Source: Ascarosepion bandense (Eukaryota > Mollusca > Cephalopoda > Sepiida > Sepiidae). From it: 64,000 nt of DNA. The position numbers and the translations under genes are program-made. The notes under the pieces were generated by a model. The model did no database searches. It was not told the DNA's origin and saw only the letters and a list, made by a program, of their open reading frames with translations. The stretch covers positions 5,134,501 to 5,198,500 of the forward strand of contig JBBBDQ010001684.1 in the NCBI GenBank assembly GCA_037127315.1, in the 5' to 3' direction. This document shows, piece by piece, positions 41,378 through 51,403 of the stretch. How positions within the stretch are numbered: the stretch's first letter is position 1; every line of letters starts with the position of its first letter.

Positions 41378-41575
41378 TAGTTACTTTCTGGAGTGGTGAT
41401 ACAATGAGCCGACCATTTTCTTTTTTTTTTTTTTGCATCTTTAGTATTTGATTGTATATTATTTCACTGGAATGAACTTGAGATATCATAGATGTTTTTC
41501 ATACTGAAACCACAGATTCAAGACCTAGCCGGATGTGGTCTCATATCCACTGGACCACAACGCACATACATCCAC
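41377..41575 (-). repeat. ~180-bp inverted repeat, right arm, with tRNA-like head
   Basis: Reverse complement of 40141-40321. Its outer end extends into GGATGTATGTGCGTTGTGGT (minus strand, 41573 downwards), the family 1 SINE head, so on the minus strand it reads head, 180-bp body, family 1 remainder. Confidence 0.85.
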
Positions 41576-41579
41576 AATA

Positions 41580-42009
41580 AAATATTCAGTGACTTGTGGT
41601 GGGCATTGAATTTTATGGACTCATCGGAATTTTGTTTAGTATCTGGTAGCTGTGGGATAACGTCGCAAGGCATTTTAGTGTTTTAGAATTTGCAAAGAGG
41701 AAGAAAAAAAAAACAAGGTCTCATCTGAAAGTCTCAGAGAATACAGTAATTAACACAAACACTATAATTCGTCCACATCTCTTGGGTTAGCGAATATTTC
41801 ATGTAATTCACAAAACACTGACTAAATTTAACATTTGTTTAATACCCATAAGTCTGTTAATGGTGTAGATCAAACTGAATAGCTACCAGGATTGTAATAT
41901 TCTTATCATTTTAACTGGAAGGAAAATGCCTGCACCGCGCCCACTTCTTTGCATAATTCTGGTTCGATGTTTTTGGAGAAAATATTAGAAATATCTATAG
42001 AAAACTACT
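41580..42009. other. no gene recognised
   Basis: AT-rich, nothing assigned. Confidence 0.4.
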
Positions 42010-42140
42010 GAGTTACACGCAATTACCCTTAGGAAGGGTATTAATCCGTCACTTCTTTCTCCAGTTAGGAGTTAAATAATTCTGCCTAGTCTGTCATGTC
42101 TCGAAAGAGACATGATCACCCATAGCAGTTAACTGAACTA
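42010..42140 (+). mobile_element. tRNA-derived SINE, family 1, internally deleted
   Basis: TTACACGCAATTACCCTTAG through GGAGTTAAATAA joins directly to TTCTGCCTAGTCTGTCATGT, the hairpin and the GCAGTTAACTGAACT end. About 100 bases of body are missing. Confidence 0.83.
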
Positions 42141-42964
42141 ATAGTCAGCTGAGTAAACGAAATGCCGAAGATTGTTATTAAAAAGTGTATATTTTATTAT
42201 TATTAGTACTTGCCTTAAAGAGAACATTTTTTGGTGTGTTGGATTATTTCTTTCGTCGCAGATTGAATTGAAGTTTAAATGGATGATAAAGATATTTGTT
42301 GTGTTATCAAAAGAATAGCAATAAAAGTTAATAAAAAAATACAGAGGATAAGAGAGCTGGGTAAACTGAAGCGTGGTTGTCACACTGTAGGAAGAAAAAG
42401 CTTGAGCAAGAAAGAAAGAGAGAAAGAAAGACAAACAACGGATATACATTTTTCGCTATTCGGGAGATAAATTCGTGTTTGACTTCATGATCTTTCTCTC
42501 ACAGAAGGTTTCCGAATTTTGTACTATAAGAATCCAATCGCTGAAGGCTCAGAATTACAGCGACGAAACGGACTGCAATTAATATTCGTTCACATGCTTT
42601 TGTAAAAGAGAACTATGTCTTACGGGTTCTTATTAAACTTATTTAGTACAAAACCACAACAGTGTGAAATACCAAACATGATCGAATGACTTGCGTGTCG
42701 AATAGAAAAACCATTGGTCTCTGGCACATATAAACGAAACTGAGTGCAGTTTGGATGGAACAAGACGAAAATGGTGGTGGAGATCAAACAGATATTTTAG
42801 TAAACGTTTAGAGTAATATTGTTATTCTGTTTCAAGAATCTTAGATTCGAAATTCACTTAAATTTTTAGGATTATTATAAATTATAAAAATATATTCTTT
42901 AAATTCATTCAAATTATATGATTCATTTCTCAAACAAAAGTTTCGTATTTGTTAGATTCCATTA
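42141..42964. other. no gene recognised
   Basis: AT-rich. Short overlapping frames at 42138-42470 are unsupported. Confidence 0.4.
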
Positions 42965-43330
42965 GGCACTTTGACATGGGGTGATGGTCAACAAGCTTGT
43001 CCTGAATGAGTAGTGAGTTCGATCCTCACTAAGTGCTCCAACCTTGTGGCCTTGTGCAACATCTAATCTAAGCGTAGTAAATCACTATAAGAGCACTTTG
43101 ACATGGTGTAGCTTGTCTCAGTAGATCGATTAAGACTGGGTAGCTAGTTTCATTATTACTAGGTGCTCCAAACTTGCAGCCTTGTGCCACATCTAAGCTG
43201 TGTTTAATAAATCACTATAAGAGCACTTCCCCGTGGTGTAATGGTTACGACTGAGTAGTGAGTTTGATCCTCAATGGGTGCTTCTTATGAGCCACATCTA
43301 AGCTGCGTTTTTTGAATCATTTATTCAGGT
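42965..43330 (+). mobile_element. tandem trimer of a tRNA-derived SINE, family 3
   Basis: Three head-to-tail units start GCACTTTGACATGG (42965), GCACTTTGACATGG (43093) and GCACTTCCCCGTGG (43223), 128-130 bases apart. Each has an A box (in unit 3 TGGTGTAATGGTTA), a B box (in unit 3 AGTTTGATCCTCA), a closing GTGCT that can pair with AGCAC, and a shared 3' part GCCACATCTAAGCTGCG-like ending in AATCACTATAAG. Unit 3 best preserves the tRNA shape, but lacks an anticodon arm of normal length. Confidence 0.83.
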
Positions 43331-43799
43331 TCCATTAAAGTGTTGTCCCCCAAAACATGCTCGGGAGATTCAAGTGTATTTCCGGTGATTGCCAGAGAGC
43401 TGTTCTCTGGACGAGTGTTTCCAAGCGGGAAAGTCCTCCCCAATAAAAGAGTGGGCTTAACGAACACTTTCTTTTGTCATGTATCGTATAAGCTAAACAT
43501 AATAGCTTAGAGGTGGTACAAGGCTCAAAGTATTAAGCACCAAATGAAGATTGCACTCCATACTCAGTTGTAATTGATCTAGTGAGACAGTCCTGCTAAT
43601 CATGACACCCAGTCGAAATGACCAGCAAAACTTAGTAAATGTTTCGAGACTTACCTCGTGTTTTCTACTGAAGGGATACAGTCTTCTTTAATATAATTCT
43701 TCTTATTTTACCCTAACGTAATACCTATATTGGTAACGATGGAATCATTTAAAGAAAACTACATTAAAAGCCTACAAAATGCAATATACATTTTAAAAC
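43331..43799. other. no gene recognised
   Basis: Moderate-GC stretch near 43340-43470 without a coding frame, then AT-rich sequence. Confidence 0.4.
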
Positions 43800-43880
43800 A
43801 AGGCTTTTTAGAAACAGCAGAATACAGCTGGTTGAAGAGAGCCATGATTATCCACCCATAAAAAGACATTCCACATAATA
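43800..43880 (+). pseudogene. RTE-type LINE 3' terminal scrap, possible
   Basis: GAGAGCCATGATTATCCACC followed by AAAAAGACATTCCACATAAT resembles the RTE terminal block (CCATGATCGCC..CCTGAAAGGACA.GGCACATA). Short and uncertain. Confidence 0.45.
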
Positions 43881-43883
43881 GAC

Positions 43884-43949
<66 letters not shown>

Positions 43950-43957
43950 GAGAGAGA
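43884..43957. repeat. (GATA)n(GA)n microsatellite
   Basis: A few GATA repeats pass into about 60 bases of GA. Confidence 0.95.
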
Positions 43958-43959
43958 TT

Positions 43960-44669
43960 ATTGCAAAGATGAGTGTTAATCAGATAAAAAAATCAAACAT
44001 TTACAAGACTTAGCTTGGTCTGGCACAAGGATCGTGTATTAAGGAATATTGTGAGACTTAAACTTGTTGCAGAACCAAATAGCCTACGAGAGAATCTTGT
44101 CAACATTTTTTCTATGCTGAGTGTCTTCGTTGTAACTAAGTTTAAATTAGTGTGACATAAGTTCAGTATATTTAGGCATTTAGTCAAGATCGACCTCACT
44201 TTAGTAGCCGTGGTTTCCGAAATGTCATTGCCAGCGATTACTTTATGCTGAGCGTCTTGGTTACGATCAAATTTACTTTCTCTAAATGCCCTGTCCCCGA
44301 AAGAAGCAAGCCGCTGTGGGGTGCCAACCTTCTGTCTTTTCTTTCGGAATTTATTAGATGAAAAGCTTTCATTAGTTATATTACTCACATGCGGTCGGCT
44401 GTCCACATCTTTGTTGCTATTATCCACTAGTTGATTAAAACGTTGATTCGTGAAGTTAGTGACAGTGTAATTGCGAGTTCAGTCCCTGGGTCTGTCAGTG
44501 TGTACTGAGCAGTATTAAATAAGAACTAGACAATGTATTCCAAGACGTGGACTGTGGAACGAGAACAATCTACCATGTAGATTAAATACAGGGTTCAGTT
44601 GGTTGGAAGTTTTCTGTAAGCATTGGCCAAATAGAACAGAAACAAAACGGTCGGGCCAGACGGAATTGT
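43960..44669. other. no gene recognised; 144-codon frame uncalled
   Basis: The minus-strand frame 43993-44427 is hydrophilic at the N-terminus (SSNKFRKKRQKVGTPQR). It contains a loose internal repeat (ILNLCHTNLNLV / FLNTRSLCQTKLSLV). I recognise no family. Confidence 0.4.
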
Positions 44670-45510
44670 AATTGTGAGTTGTTGGCAGTTTTAGATGATT
44701 TCAGGATAGATAAGATCACAGAAATAATAAACGAAATCTACAAGAGTGGTGATATTATGTATAGAATTTTAACAGAAAGGGCAATACAAATGCAGATGGC
44801 TATGTACGTATGTTTATAGACTACGCAAAGTCACTCAACAAAGGTATGACGCAAAGGTCTGTTAGAACTGTTCAGCAACCTTCATATATTTGGGAGACAT
44901 TAGAATAAGCAAGAATCTATATTGACAGAAAACCGCCTGAATACAGACAGAAAAGAAGTTCAGCGGTTCTACAAAAATAGAAAAAGATGTAAGACTGTTG
45001 TGGAGTAGTTTTCGCACTGAAGGTTATAATCGTGCTATGTTGATTGCTAATCGACTTAACGTACCCAAAATGTTACGAACTTGGTAATATTCCACTAAAA
45101 ACTAACTCCTTAGTATTCGGCTAACTGCCGACTAATATCAACTGCCTAGCAGTTCTACTGAACTCCAATAGAACTCTAAAGAACTCTCATGAACTTCCCA
45201 AGAACTTCTAAGAACTTCCTGTTAACCCTTATTAATATAGGAGGGAGAATCATTATCTGAGGAATAGGTGTGTTTCCCTATAACAAAGACAAAGATGTGT
45301 TTACTCATTGATTTTATTCAACTTATACATCGAGGCAATTCAGAGAGAATTAGAAGTCTTGCCAGAATTCATTAGTGGCGGCCATAATCTTAACAACATA
45401 GCGTATGCAGATGACACAGTGTTGATAACAAATACGGAAAGGAAACTACAAAAACTCCTACAGAAAGTATCGTAGGAAAGCGAGAAGAAAAGACTGAGTT
45501 GTAAGTTAAA
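44670..45510 (+). pseudogene. RTE-type LINE, reverse transcriptase core
   Basis: In order: KITEIINEIYKSGDI, RFIDYAKSLNKV-like (motif A, catalytic Asp), then, after displaced ATFIYLGDIRISKNL-like and IQTEKKFSGS-like blocks, SLILFNLYIEAIQRELEVLP, GGHNLNNIAYADDTVLI (motif C, intact YADD), TERKLQKLL and ESEKKRLSCK. Block order is disturbed and stops are frequent, so it is a scrambled remnant. It is the only place in the window where the RTE catalytic motifs survive. Confidence 0.8.
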
Positions 45511-46100
45511 AAATTTAAGTGTGTAAGTGTACACTTGTTGAATTTATTAATTTATTATATTCCTTAAGTAAAAACTTTTTTCAACTTTTTTCATCTTTAT
45601 TTTTATATTTATTATGTTTTATATTTTATTTTACTCTATATCTTTATAAATTTTATAAATTTTCTATAAATTTTATAAATTTAATTTTTTTATTTTTAAT
45701 TTAAATCTAGTTTTAAAATTAAATTATATGTCAAGATTCCCCACCAATTCTTTTTTGAATAACTTCATCCCATTTATTTAAACCAAAAACCGCCATGATT
45801 TATATGTCAACACGTCTGTTAACGTTTCTATGGAGAATAATTTTTTTCTTTTTTCCTTTTTCTTTCCTTTCCCTTCTTTTTTTCTTAGCTTACTTCCCTG
45901 TAAACCACCACTTTTTTCTTTCTTTATCTTTCCACTTCCTTTTCTTAGAGCCAGACAAGACTAAATTTTAACTTAAAACTCAGTTTAAAAGTAAGGCTTT
46001 CCAAAAATCTAAAAATAGACATTGCTTTCTGTCTAATTTCTTTTAAACTCACCCCTTCTTTTTTTTGTGATGTATATTTTTTTTAACTTCCGCCGGTAAT
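45511..46100. other. no gene recognised
   Basis: Extremely AT-rich. Repeated TTTATAAATTT phrases lie at 45645-45690. T-rich and CT-rich tracts fill 45840-46080. Confidence 0.5.
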
Positions 46101-49100
46101 ATTTTTTTTTGTTTAATCATCTCACCCCAAGCAAGGTATTCCACTGCCACTATTGCGCATGGGGCTACATAGGGGAAGGTAAAGAGAAGGAGTGGATAGA
46201 CATAGGGAATGTCAGGAGAAAGGTGACAGATGAGTAAGGATAGCTAGGATGAGGGTCGGGCAGATGGGAAGAGTGCTTGATAGAATGGGAGCAGGTTAGT
46301 GTGTTAGGAGGTGTGTATTGACCTTACATTTAAACTCCTGGAGATTGTAGCCGTCGGGGAAGCAATCGTTTGGAAGAGAATTCCACAGTCGGGAAGTGCG
46401 AGGAAAGAAACTGTTGGAGTAGAAGTTACGGCTGCATTTTATCGGTTTCACTGTAAAAGGGTGGGATCTAGTTGCTAATCTAGTATCTCGTGCAAATTCG
46501 TATTTAGGGGGCACCAGTGATCTAAGTTCATCGGAGCAGAAGCCGTGAAAGTATTTATAGAAGAGACACAGGGAAGCAACGTCTCGCCGGTGGGAGAGAG
46601 ACTGCAGGCGGTCTGCCAAGTCGGTATCTATCACATTACAGACTCTCCTCTGAACCTTATCGAGAAGCCCGAGGAGAACAGCAGGGGCACCCGACCAGAT
46701 ATGGCAGCAGTATTCAATGCACGGGCGGATGGTAGATTTGTAAATATGCAGGATAGATTTAGACGGAAAAAACTTCCGGGCCCTACACAGAGAACCGACT
46801 TTCATAGCAGCGGATTTAGCAATGGATTCGATATAGTCATTCCATTTGAGGTCCGCTGAAAGTGTGAGACCAAGGAGGCGTAGTGTTTCACTCTCTGGGA
46901 GGCAAGCCTGGTCCATGCTAATGGGAGGTAGGTGAGATTGTCGATGATGGTTAATTGACAGTAGCTTCGTTTTAGAAGCATTAAAATTTACTAGCCATTT
47001 CTTACCCCAGTCCAATATGGATTGGAGGTTTTTTTCAATCTCGGCTGCGAGTTTAGCTTTGACGCCTACACCAGATTTTTGTTGGAGGCGAGAGTAAACT
47101 GTGGTGTCATCGGCGTACAAACCTATTTGGGTTCTTATGGAATCAGGGAGATCATTAATATATATCAGGAAGAGTGTAGGACCTAAGATGGAGCCTTGGG
47201 GGACACTTGCGTTTGTATGGTAGTTCTGAGAGGCATGTCCGTTTAATACCACTTTCATTGTGCGGTTAGAGAGGAATGACTGGATTAGTTCAAACAAATG
47301 TCCAGTTATACCATAGCTCCGCAGTTTACATAGAAGGCCAGCATGCCAAACTCTGTCGAACGCCTTAGATATATCCAATGCAACGGTTCGAGCTTCGCCA
47401 TTCCTGTCGAGTGCCTGGTATATGTACTCGGTGATGGTCGTTAGCATATCAGCAGTAGACCTGGTGAAGCGGATACCATATTGCTTGTCCGAGAGGAGCC
47501 TGTGTGCTGTGAGATGCTGAACCACCTCGGCGTTGATAATGGCTTCGGACACTTTGCCAAAGATCGGAAGAAGGCTGATAGGGCGGTAATTTGCAGGGTC
47601 AGAGGGTTCTCCAGTGTTTTTAAATATAGGAACTATAGATGAAGATTTCCAACAGGCAGGAAAGCAGGAAGCAGATAGGCAGAGGTTGTAGAGCTTAGAA
47701 AGGATAGAGGAGAGTTCAGGGTCACATTTCTTTAAGACTATGGTTGGGATTCCGTCACCACCGCTCGCTTTGTGAGGGTCAAGTTTTAAGATTATCTTAG
47801 AGACAAGCGAAGGTGTAATGTGGACATCATTCAGTTGTGCCTCGGTTCTAGGTGAGAAGTCGGGTGTAAAAACTCCAGATGAGTCCAGACTCGAATTGTT
47901 CGAGAATCTGCAGGCAAAACATTCAGCCTTATCTGCTGGGGAGGTGAGGACCTCAAATTTGTTGATTAGCGGGGGTATTGTGGACTTGCTCTTGTTAAGT
48001 ACCTTTTTACAGAGTTGCCAGTAGTCTTTAGAGCCGAATTTAGAGCATGCTATGCGTTGCTTCATTCTGGCAGCAAACGACATCTTAGCTTCGTTAAGTA
48101 TCCTTTTACACTTATTACGAGCTGAAGTGAAAAGGTGCCTGTTTTGTTCCGACGCATAGTTACGATAGAGTCGGAAGAAATGATTCCGGTGGGCAATGGC
48201 AGCCGAGCAAGCGGGTGAGAACCATGGAGACGAATGAGATTTAAGCTGGAATTTCCTAGCAGGGATGAAGGCATCGATGCCAGCCTTAACCCAGGAGGAG
48301 ACCTCGGATGCACATTCTTCGATGGGAAGACTAAAGACGTTGTTCCAAGGGATGTCACAGAGGAAGTCTCGGAACGAATCCCAGTCTGCTCTTTGATAGC
48401 AGTAGGATATTCTACTTGTCTGTGTTTCATGGGTCAGGCGGGAGTGGAGTGAAATATTGACGGACACTACAGTGTGGTCAGAGTTTCCAAGTGGGCAGAG
48501 TTGTCTGGTAGTGCAAGAGTCTGGGATGGAAGTGAAGCAGAGGTCTAGAAGTGAGTCCCTTCCGTTAGGGTTGTCGGAGAAACGCGTGGGGAAGTCCACT
48601 ACTTGCGTAAGGGATTGGGTGATTGAAAAGTTCATGGTGTGGACACCAGCAGCGTCAGTGACAGCGTTCTTCAGCCACTTGGTGTGGTGGGCGTTAAAGT
48701 CACCAAACACGAATACATGGGCAGAGGGATGGGTAGAAATGGCTTTGTCAATATTGTCAGAAATGATGTCAAGTAACGAACAGTCAGGGGAGGAAGGAGA
48801 GCGGTAGAGAAAGAAGAGATAGCTAATCGAGCTGAGAAGTGAGAGGCGGAAGCACATGAAAGAATGATCTGGGGATTCAAAAGATGACACCCTAGCTAAA
48901 GGAAGGTGTTCGCTGACATAGACACCAAGCCCATGCATATGAACATTGGAGTCCTTCCTGAAGAGGGGAAGGTAGCCAGGAACGCAGAACTCAGATGAGG
49001 GGATAAAAGGGTTAAGATTAGTTTCACATAGGGCTAATATATCAGGTGAGTTATTATGGAGGAAAGAATCTACGCTGGGGAAGTTGGTGCGGATGCCTCG

Positions 49101-49560
49101 TATGTTAGTGAAAGAGATGCAGACAGGTTTAGGAGTTTTCAAATGAGCTGGTTTAGTTTTGTTATTATGTTTGCTTTTTTCCATAGTAATTCAGTTAAGG
49201 AGTGGTCTTGGAATAGAATCAGTCGGTCAATCATTTGCAACTTGTGAAGGATGGAAACTGGCGCGGCCTACAACATAATGTGGCCTCGGGGTTTCCCACC
49301 GAACGTACATGCAGGGACGCCCGTCCATGCGCGATATGGCACTACAAGAACCCCGGTATTATTCAGCTGTTGATCAGAGCAGCCTCTCAAGACGCTACGC
49401 AAGAGTTCGGGCTCCTAACTACCAGTCGGAAGCAGCAACCAGGAAACTGCCAACCCGGTACCCTCAGAATGTAAAGACGTTGCCACCATACTACGTAACT
49501 GCAAAGAGCTTCCAGCTGAACTAACACCAAGACCAGAGAAAGGGGATGAACCGGGAACCC
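46101..49560 (-). mobile_element. jockey-type non-LTR retrotransposon, near full length
   Basis: The minus strand has a GC-richer 5' untranslated region (about 49185-49560), a single long polymerase frame, a ~185-base 3' untranslated region and a short A tail (46101-46110). The 3' end GCTTGGGGTGAGATGATTAA recurs at 38247, 59090 and, diverged, at 23700. No ORF1 is visible upstream. I could not identify a convincing target-site duplication. Nearby minus-strand polarity is shared with the truncated sibling at 38247. Confidence 0.88.
46296..49184 (-). CDS. LINE endonuclease/reverse transcriptase (jockey/CR1 group), intact frame
   Basis: A 962-codon uninterrupted frame. Residues 20-240 form an APE-type endonuclease: Asn27 in SFTNIRG, Glu54 in ALCETNL, Asp162 and Asn164 in FGDFNAHH, Asp236-His237 in NSDH. 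Residues 460-780 form the reverse transcriptase: NYRPISLLPIFGKVSEAI, Asp604 in ALDISKAFDRVWH, VPQGSILGP (660-668) and Tyr690-Asp693 in YADD. The C-terminal tail ends RLWNSLPNDCFPDGYNLQEF. The motif before VPQGS has Ser in place of the usual Gly. The protein would nick target DNA and copy the element RNA in the nucleus. The first Met is MEKSKHNN, and the endonuclease starts soon after it. The length fits a single-ORF or ORF2 product. All catalytic residues I can check are present. Confidence 0.95.
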   Translation of the reverse strand: MEKSKHNNKTKPAHLKTPKPVCISFTNIRGIRTNFPSVDSFLHNNSPDILALCETNLNPFIPSSEFCVPGYLPLFRKDSNVHMHGLGVYVSEHLPLARVSSFESPDHSFMCFRLSLLSSISYLFFLYRSPSSPDCSLLDIISDNIDKAISTHPSAHVFVFGDFNAHHTKWLKNAVTDAAGVHTMNFSITQSLTQVVDFPTRFSDNPNGRDSLLDLCFTSIPDSCTTRQLCPLGNSDHTVVSVNISLHSRLTHETQTSRISYCYQRADWDSFRDFLCDIPWNNVFSLPIEECASEVSSWVKAGIDAFIPARKFQLKSHSSPWFSPACSAAIAHRNHFFRLYRNYASEQNRHLFTSARNKCKRILNEAKMSFAARMKQRIACSKFGSKDYWQLCKKVLNKSKSTIPPLINKFEVLTSPADKAECFACRFSNNSSLDSSGVFTPDFSPRTEAQLNDVHITPSLVSKIILKLDPHKASGGDGIPTIVLKKCDPELSSILSKLYNLCLSASCFPACWKSSSIVPIFKNTGEPSDPANYRPISLLPIFGKVSEAIINAEVVQHLTAHRLLSDKQYGIRFTRSTADMLTTITEYIYQALDRNGEARTVALDISKAFDRVWHAGLLCKLRSYGITGHLFELIQSFLSNRTMKVVLNGHASQNYHTNASVPQGSILGPTLFLIYINDLPDSIRTQIGLYADDTTVYSRLQQKSGVGVKAKLAAEIEKNLQSILDWGKKWLVNFNASKTKLLSINHHRQSHLPPISMDQACLPESETLRLLGLTLSADLKWNDYIESIAKSAAMKVGSLCRARKFFPSKSILHIYKSTIRPCIEYCCHIWSGAPAVLLGLLDKVQRRVCNVIDTDLADRLQSLSHRRDVASLCLFYKYFHGFCSDELRSLVPPKYEFARDTRLATRSHPFTVKPIKCSRNFYSNSFFPRTSRLWNSLPNDCFPDGYNLQEFKCKVNTHLLTH

Positions 49561-49564
49561 CTTA

Positions 49565-49801
49565 TTTTGAAATAAAGAAGTTGCCGATGATGCGTGAAAT
49601 TTCTCTTAGTGATTTCATGTAGAAATGGCCATACAACTGATTTGAACATCGAAATTTATTTTATTTTAAAATTATCTCTGTAATTTAAATATTAATTACA
49701 TTGAGCCCTCTACCTTGATCAGTTTTTAATATTAATGCAATTAATATTAATTAGGATCGGTTTTTTGGGATTTACCTTCCTGCTTTTCTTTTTGGAGTAA
49801 A

Positions 49802-49806
<5 letters not shown>
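49565..49806. other. no gene recognised
   Basis: AT-rich flank of the LINE 5' end. Confidence 0.4.

Positions 49807-49863
<57 letters not shown>
49807..49863. repeat. (AT)n microsatellite
   Basis: About 57 bases of AT that hosts the Tc1-like derivative at its right end. Confidence 0.96.
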
Positions 49864-49866
<3 letters not shown>

Positions 49867-49919
49867 TACTGTACAAAAGTATTAGGACAAGAACTATTTT
49901 ATCTTTTAAAATAAAGTTT

Positions 49920-49991
49920 AAAATCACCCCTGTCCAAACAGTTTTGCACACTACAGATAGTGTGCAAAAGTATTAGGTCAGGGGTGATTTT
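49920..49991. repeat. inverted pair of Tc1-type termini
   Basis: AAAATCACCCCTG (49920-49932) pairs with CAGGGGTGATTTT at the far side, and GTTTTGCACACTA with TAGTGTGCAAAAG. The centre is CAGA. Each half resembles a Tc1 end (TAGTGTGCAAAAGTATTAGG), so two outer ends face each other. Confidence 0.75.
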
Positions 49992-50029
49992 TCTAAAAAC
50001 CTCAATGAAATTCAAATAGAGGGTGAAAA

Positions 50030-50326
50030 GACAAAAACTTTTCCAGAATTATTCAACCAAAAAAGAAAGGGAAAGGAAGTCTTTGGAATTTGAATTGACC
50101 CCACAAAGCCCTGATCTCAATCCTATTGAACATCTATGGAATATTTTGGATAAGAAAATTGATGAATCTGTTACTTCGCAAGACACATTTTGGGAATAAA
50201 TACAAGCTGCTTGGCAGGAGATACCATTAGATACATTGAAGGAGCTTGTGATGTCAATACCTGACAGAATGAAGGCTGTGATCAAAGCAAAAGGCTCTGT
50301 ACTAAATATTAAATTTATTTTGTAGC
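50030..50326 (+). pseudogene. Tc1-like transposase, C-terminal fragment
   Basis: KSLEFELTPQSPDLNPIEHL carries the third catalytic residue (Glu in NPIEH). WNILDKKIDESVTSQDTFW, one stop, AAWQEIPLDTLKELVMSIPD and RMKAVIKAKG follow. The first two catalytic positions are deleted. Confidence 0.88.
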
Positions 50327-50465
50327 AAGTATTTTTTCTTGTTAAAGCATTTGTTGAATAAATCAAATAAAATTACTTAATTAAATTGTTTAATTTCTGT
50401 CAATACGCCTCATAAAAGATAAAATACTTCTTGTCCTAATAATTTGGCACAGTAGTAAATATATA

Positions 50466-50535
50466 TATTCTTCATCGGTAGCACGAATCGGAGTTTCATG
50501 CACCACTCAATCTTCGTTGAGTCTCAATTCAGCAC
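50466..50535. repeat. motif after AT array, shared with 51402-51450
   Basis: CATCGGTAGCACGAATCGGA then GTTTCATGCACC, matching CGTCGGTGGTACGACTCGGG then GTTTCATTCAC at 51402. On the minus strand both read GTGCAT/GTGAAT then GAAAC and GTGCTACC/GTACCACC. A stem CTCAA-CGAAGA-TTGAG is present only here. Confidence 0.7.
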
Positions 50536-50689
50536 CTATACTAGGATATATACACGATGGATATATTGTCGTTTAAACGACGCATGAGTAAAAATGACAC
50601 TGATATCTTATTTTAATGGATATATTTACTAAGATTACATAAAATATCTTTAAATACTAAACAGTAAATTTATTTACTAAAATCACCAT

Positions 50690-51240
50690 TGCCTTCGACC
50701 ACAGACGCCAGAGAACTTCAGAATCTCCTGCAACTTTTCTGGACAGTCTCCTTCTTTAAGTCGAAAAAAGTTTCTAAAATGCTTGCCTTCAATTCATTTT
50801 TGGTGTTACAAGGAGTTTTGATGGTCTCTCGCTCAACTGCGCCCCACACAAAATAATGAAGGGGGTTGCAGTCGTGGGAGTTAGGTTGCTAGATGGAGGG
50901 GTGAGGTGGTCGCAGAAATTGTCTGGCAGCTATAACGGGGGTTCTTCTGCTTGTGTAGCATTATACAGATTCCTCTTGCTAAAAATTAGGATCTTTCAGC
51001 ACCCACCCTCTTGACCAAGGGCATCACTAACTTCTCCGTGTTTCTTCATCATAAACAAATTTGCGAGTTCTTTTCTGATCTGAATGATCAGAGTGAGTTT
51101 TCCGTGCTGCTCTACTTTCGTATTCACAATTAAACTCATCAATCTTTTTCTGAATTCTTTATTCTGTCCCCAGATGGCAAGCAGCACAACGTGTCATTTC
51201 TAAATTAATGGCGGATTGAATTGCCGCATAGTGCTCTTTT
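50690..51240 (-). pseudogene. mariner/Tc1-superfamily transposase remnant
   Basis: The minus strand shows KRIQKKIDEFNCEYESRAAR and HSDQKRTRKFVYDEE-like N-terminal or linker residues. Further on come FLRPPHPSI and NSHDCNPLHYFVWGAVERET, where the usual third catalytic Asp (NPLDYF) is His. LKASILETFFDLKKETVQKS follows. The frame is broken repeatedly. The subfamily is uncertain. Confidence 0.75.
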
Positions 51241-51355
51241 TCTCATCGATGGTGCTCAACTATCCTTACTATACAGTATTTTTGACAAAATAAAAATAAA
51301 AAACAAATACGCATTCTTAAAATTAAAATATAAAATGCTGTCAATTTACCTATAG

Positions 51356-51359
<4 letters not shown>

Positions 51360-51401
<42 letters not shown>
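51360..51401. repeat. (AT)n microsatellite
   Basis: About 42 bases of AT adjoining the shared motif at 51402. Confidence 0.95.

Positions 51402-51403
<2 letters not shown>

Larger units (their letters stand above)
49867..50454 (+). mobile_element. Tc1-like deletion derivative
   Basis: Terminal inverted repeats TACTGTACAAAAGTATTAGG (left) and TACTGTGCCAAATTATTAGG (reverse complement of the right end), both followed by ACAAGAA. The TA at each edge is the expected target duplication. The interior keeps only the C-terminal part of a transposase. It sits within AT-repeat sequence. Confidence 0.87.

Noticed and set aside
42965..43330. Functional tRNA genes
   Set aside because: The A and B boxes exist, but the spacing is short and the anticodon arm is incomplete. 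The shared 3' extension marks them as SINE units.
43993..44427. 144-codon minus-strand frame as a host gene
   Set aside because: There is no recognisable domain, splice context or neighbouring exon, and chance frames of this length are expected in 64 kb.
46545..49524. Several plus-strand frames of 60-116 codons and one 122-codon minus-strand frame
   Set aside because: They are shadows of the intact LINE polymerase frame and its 5' UTR.
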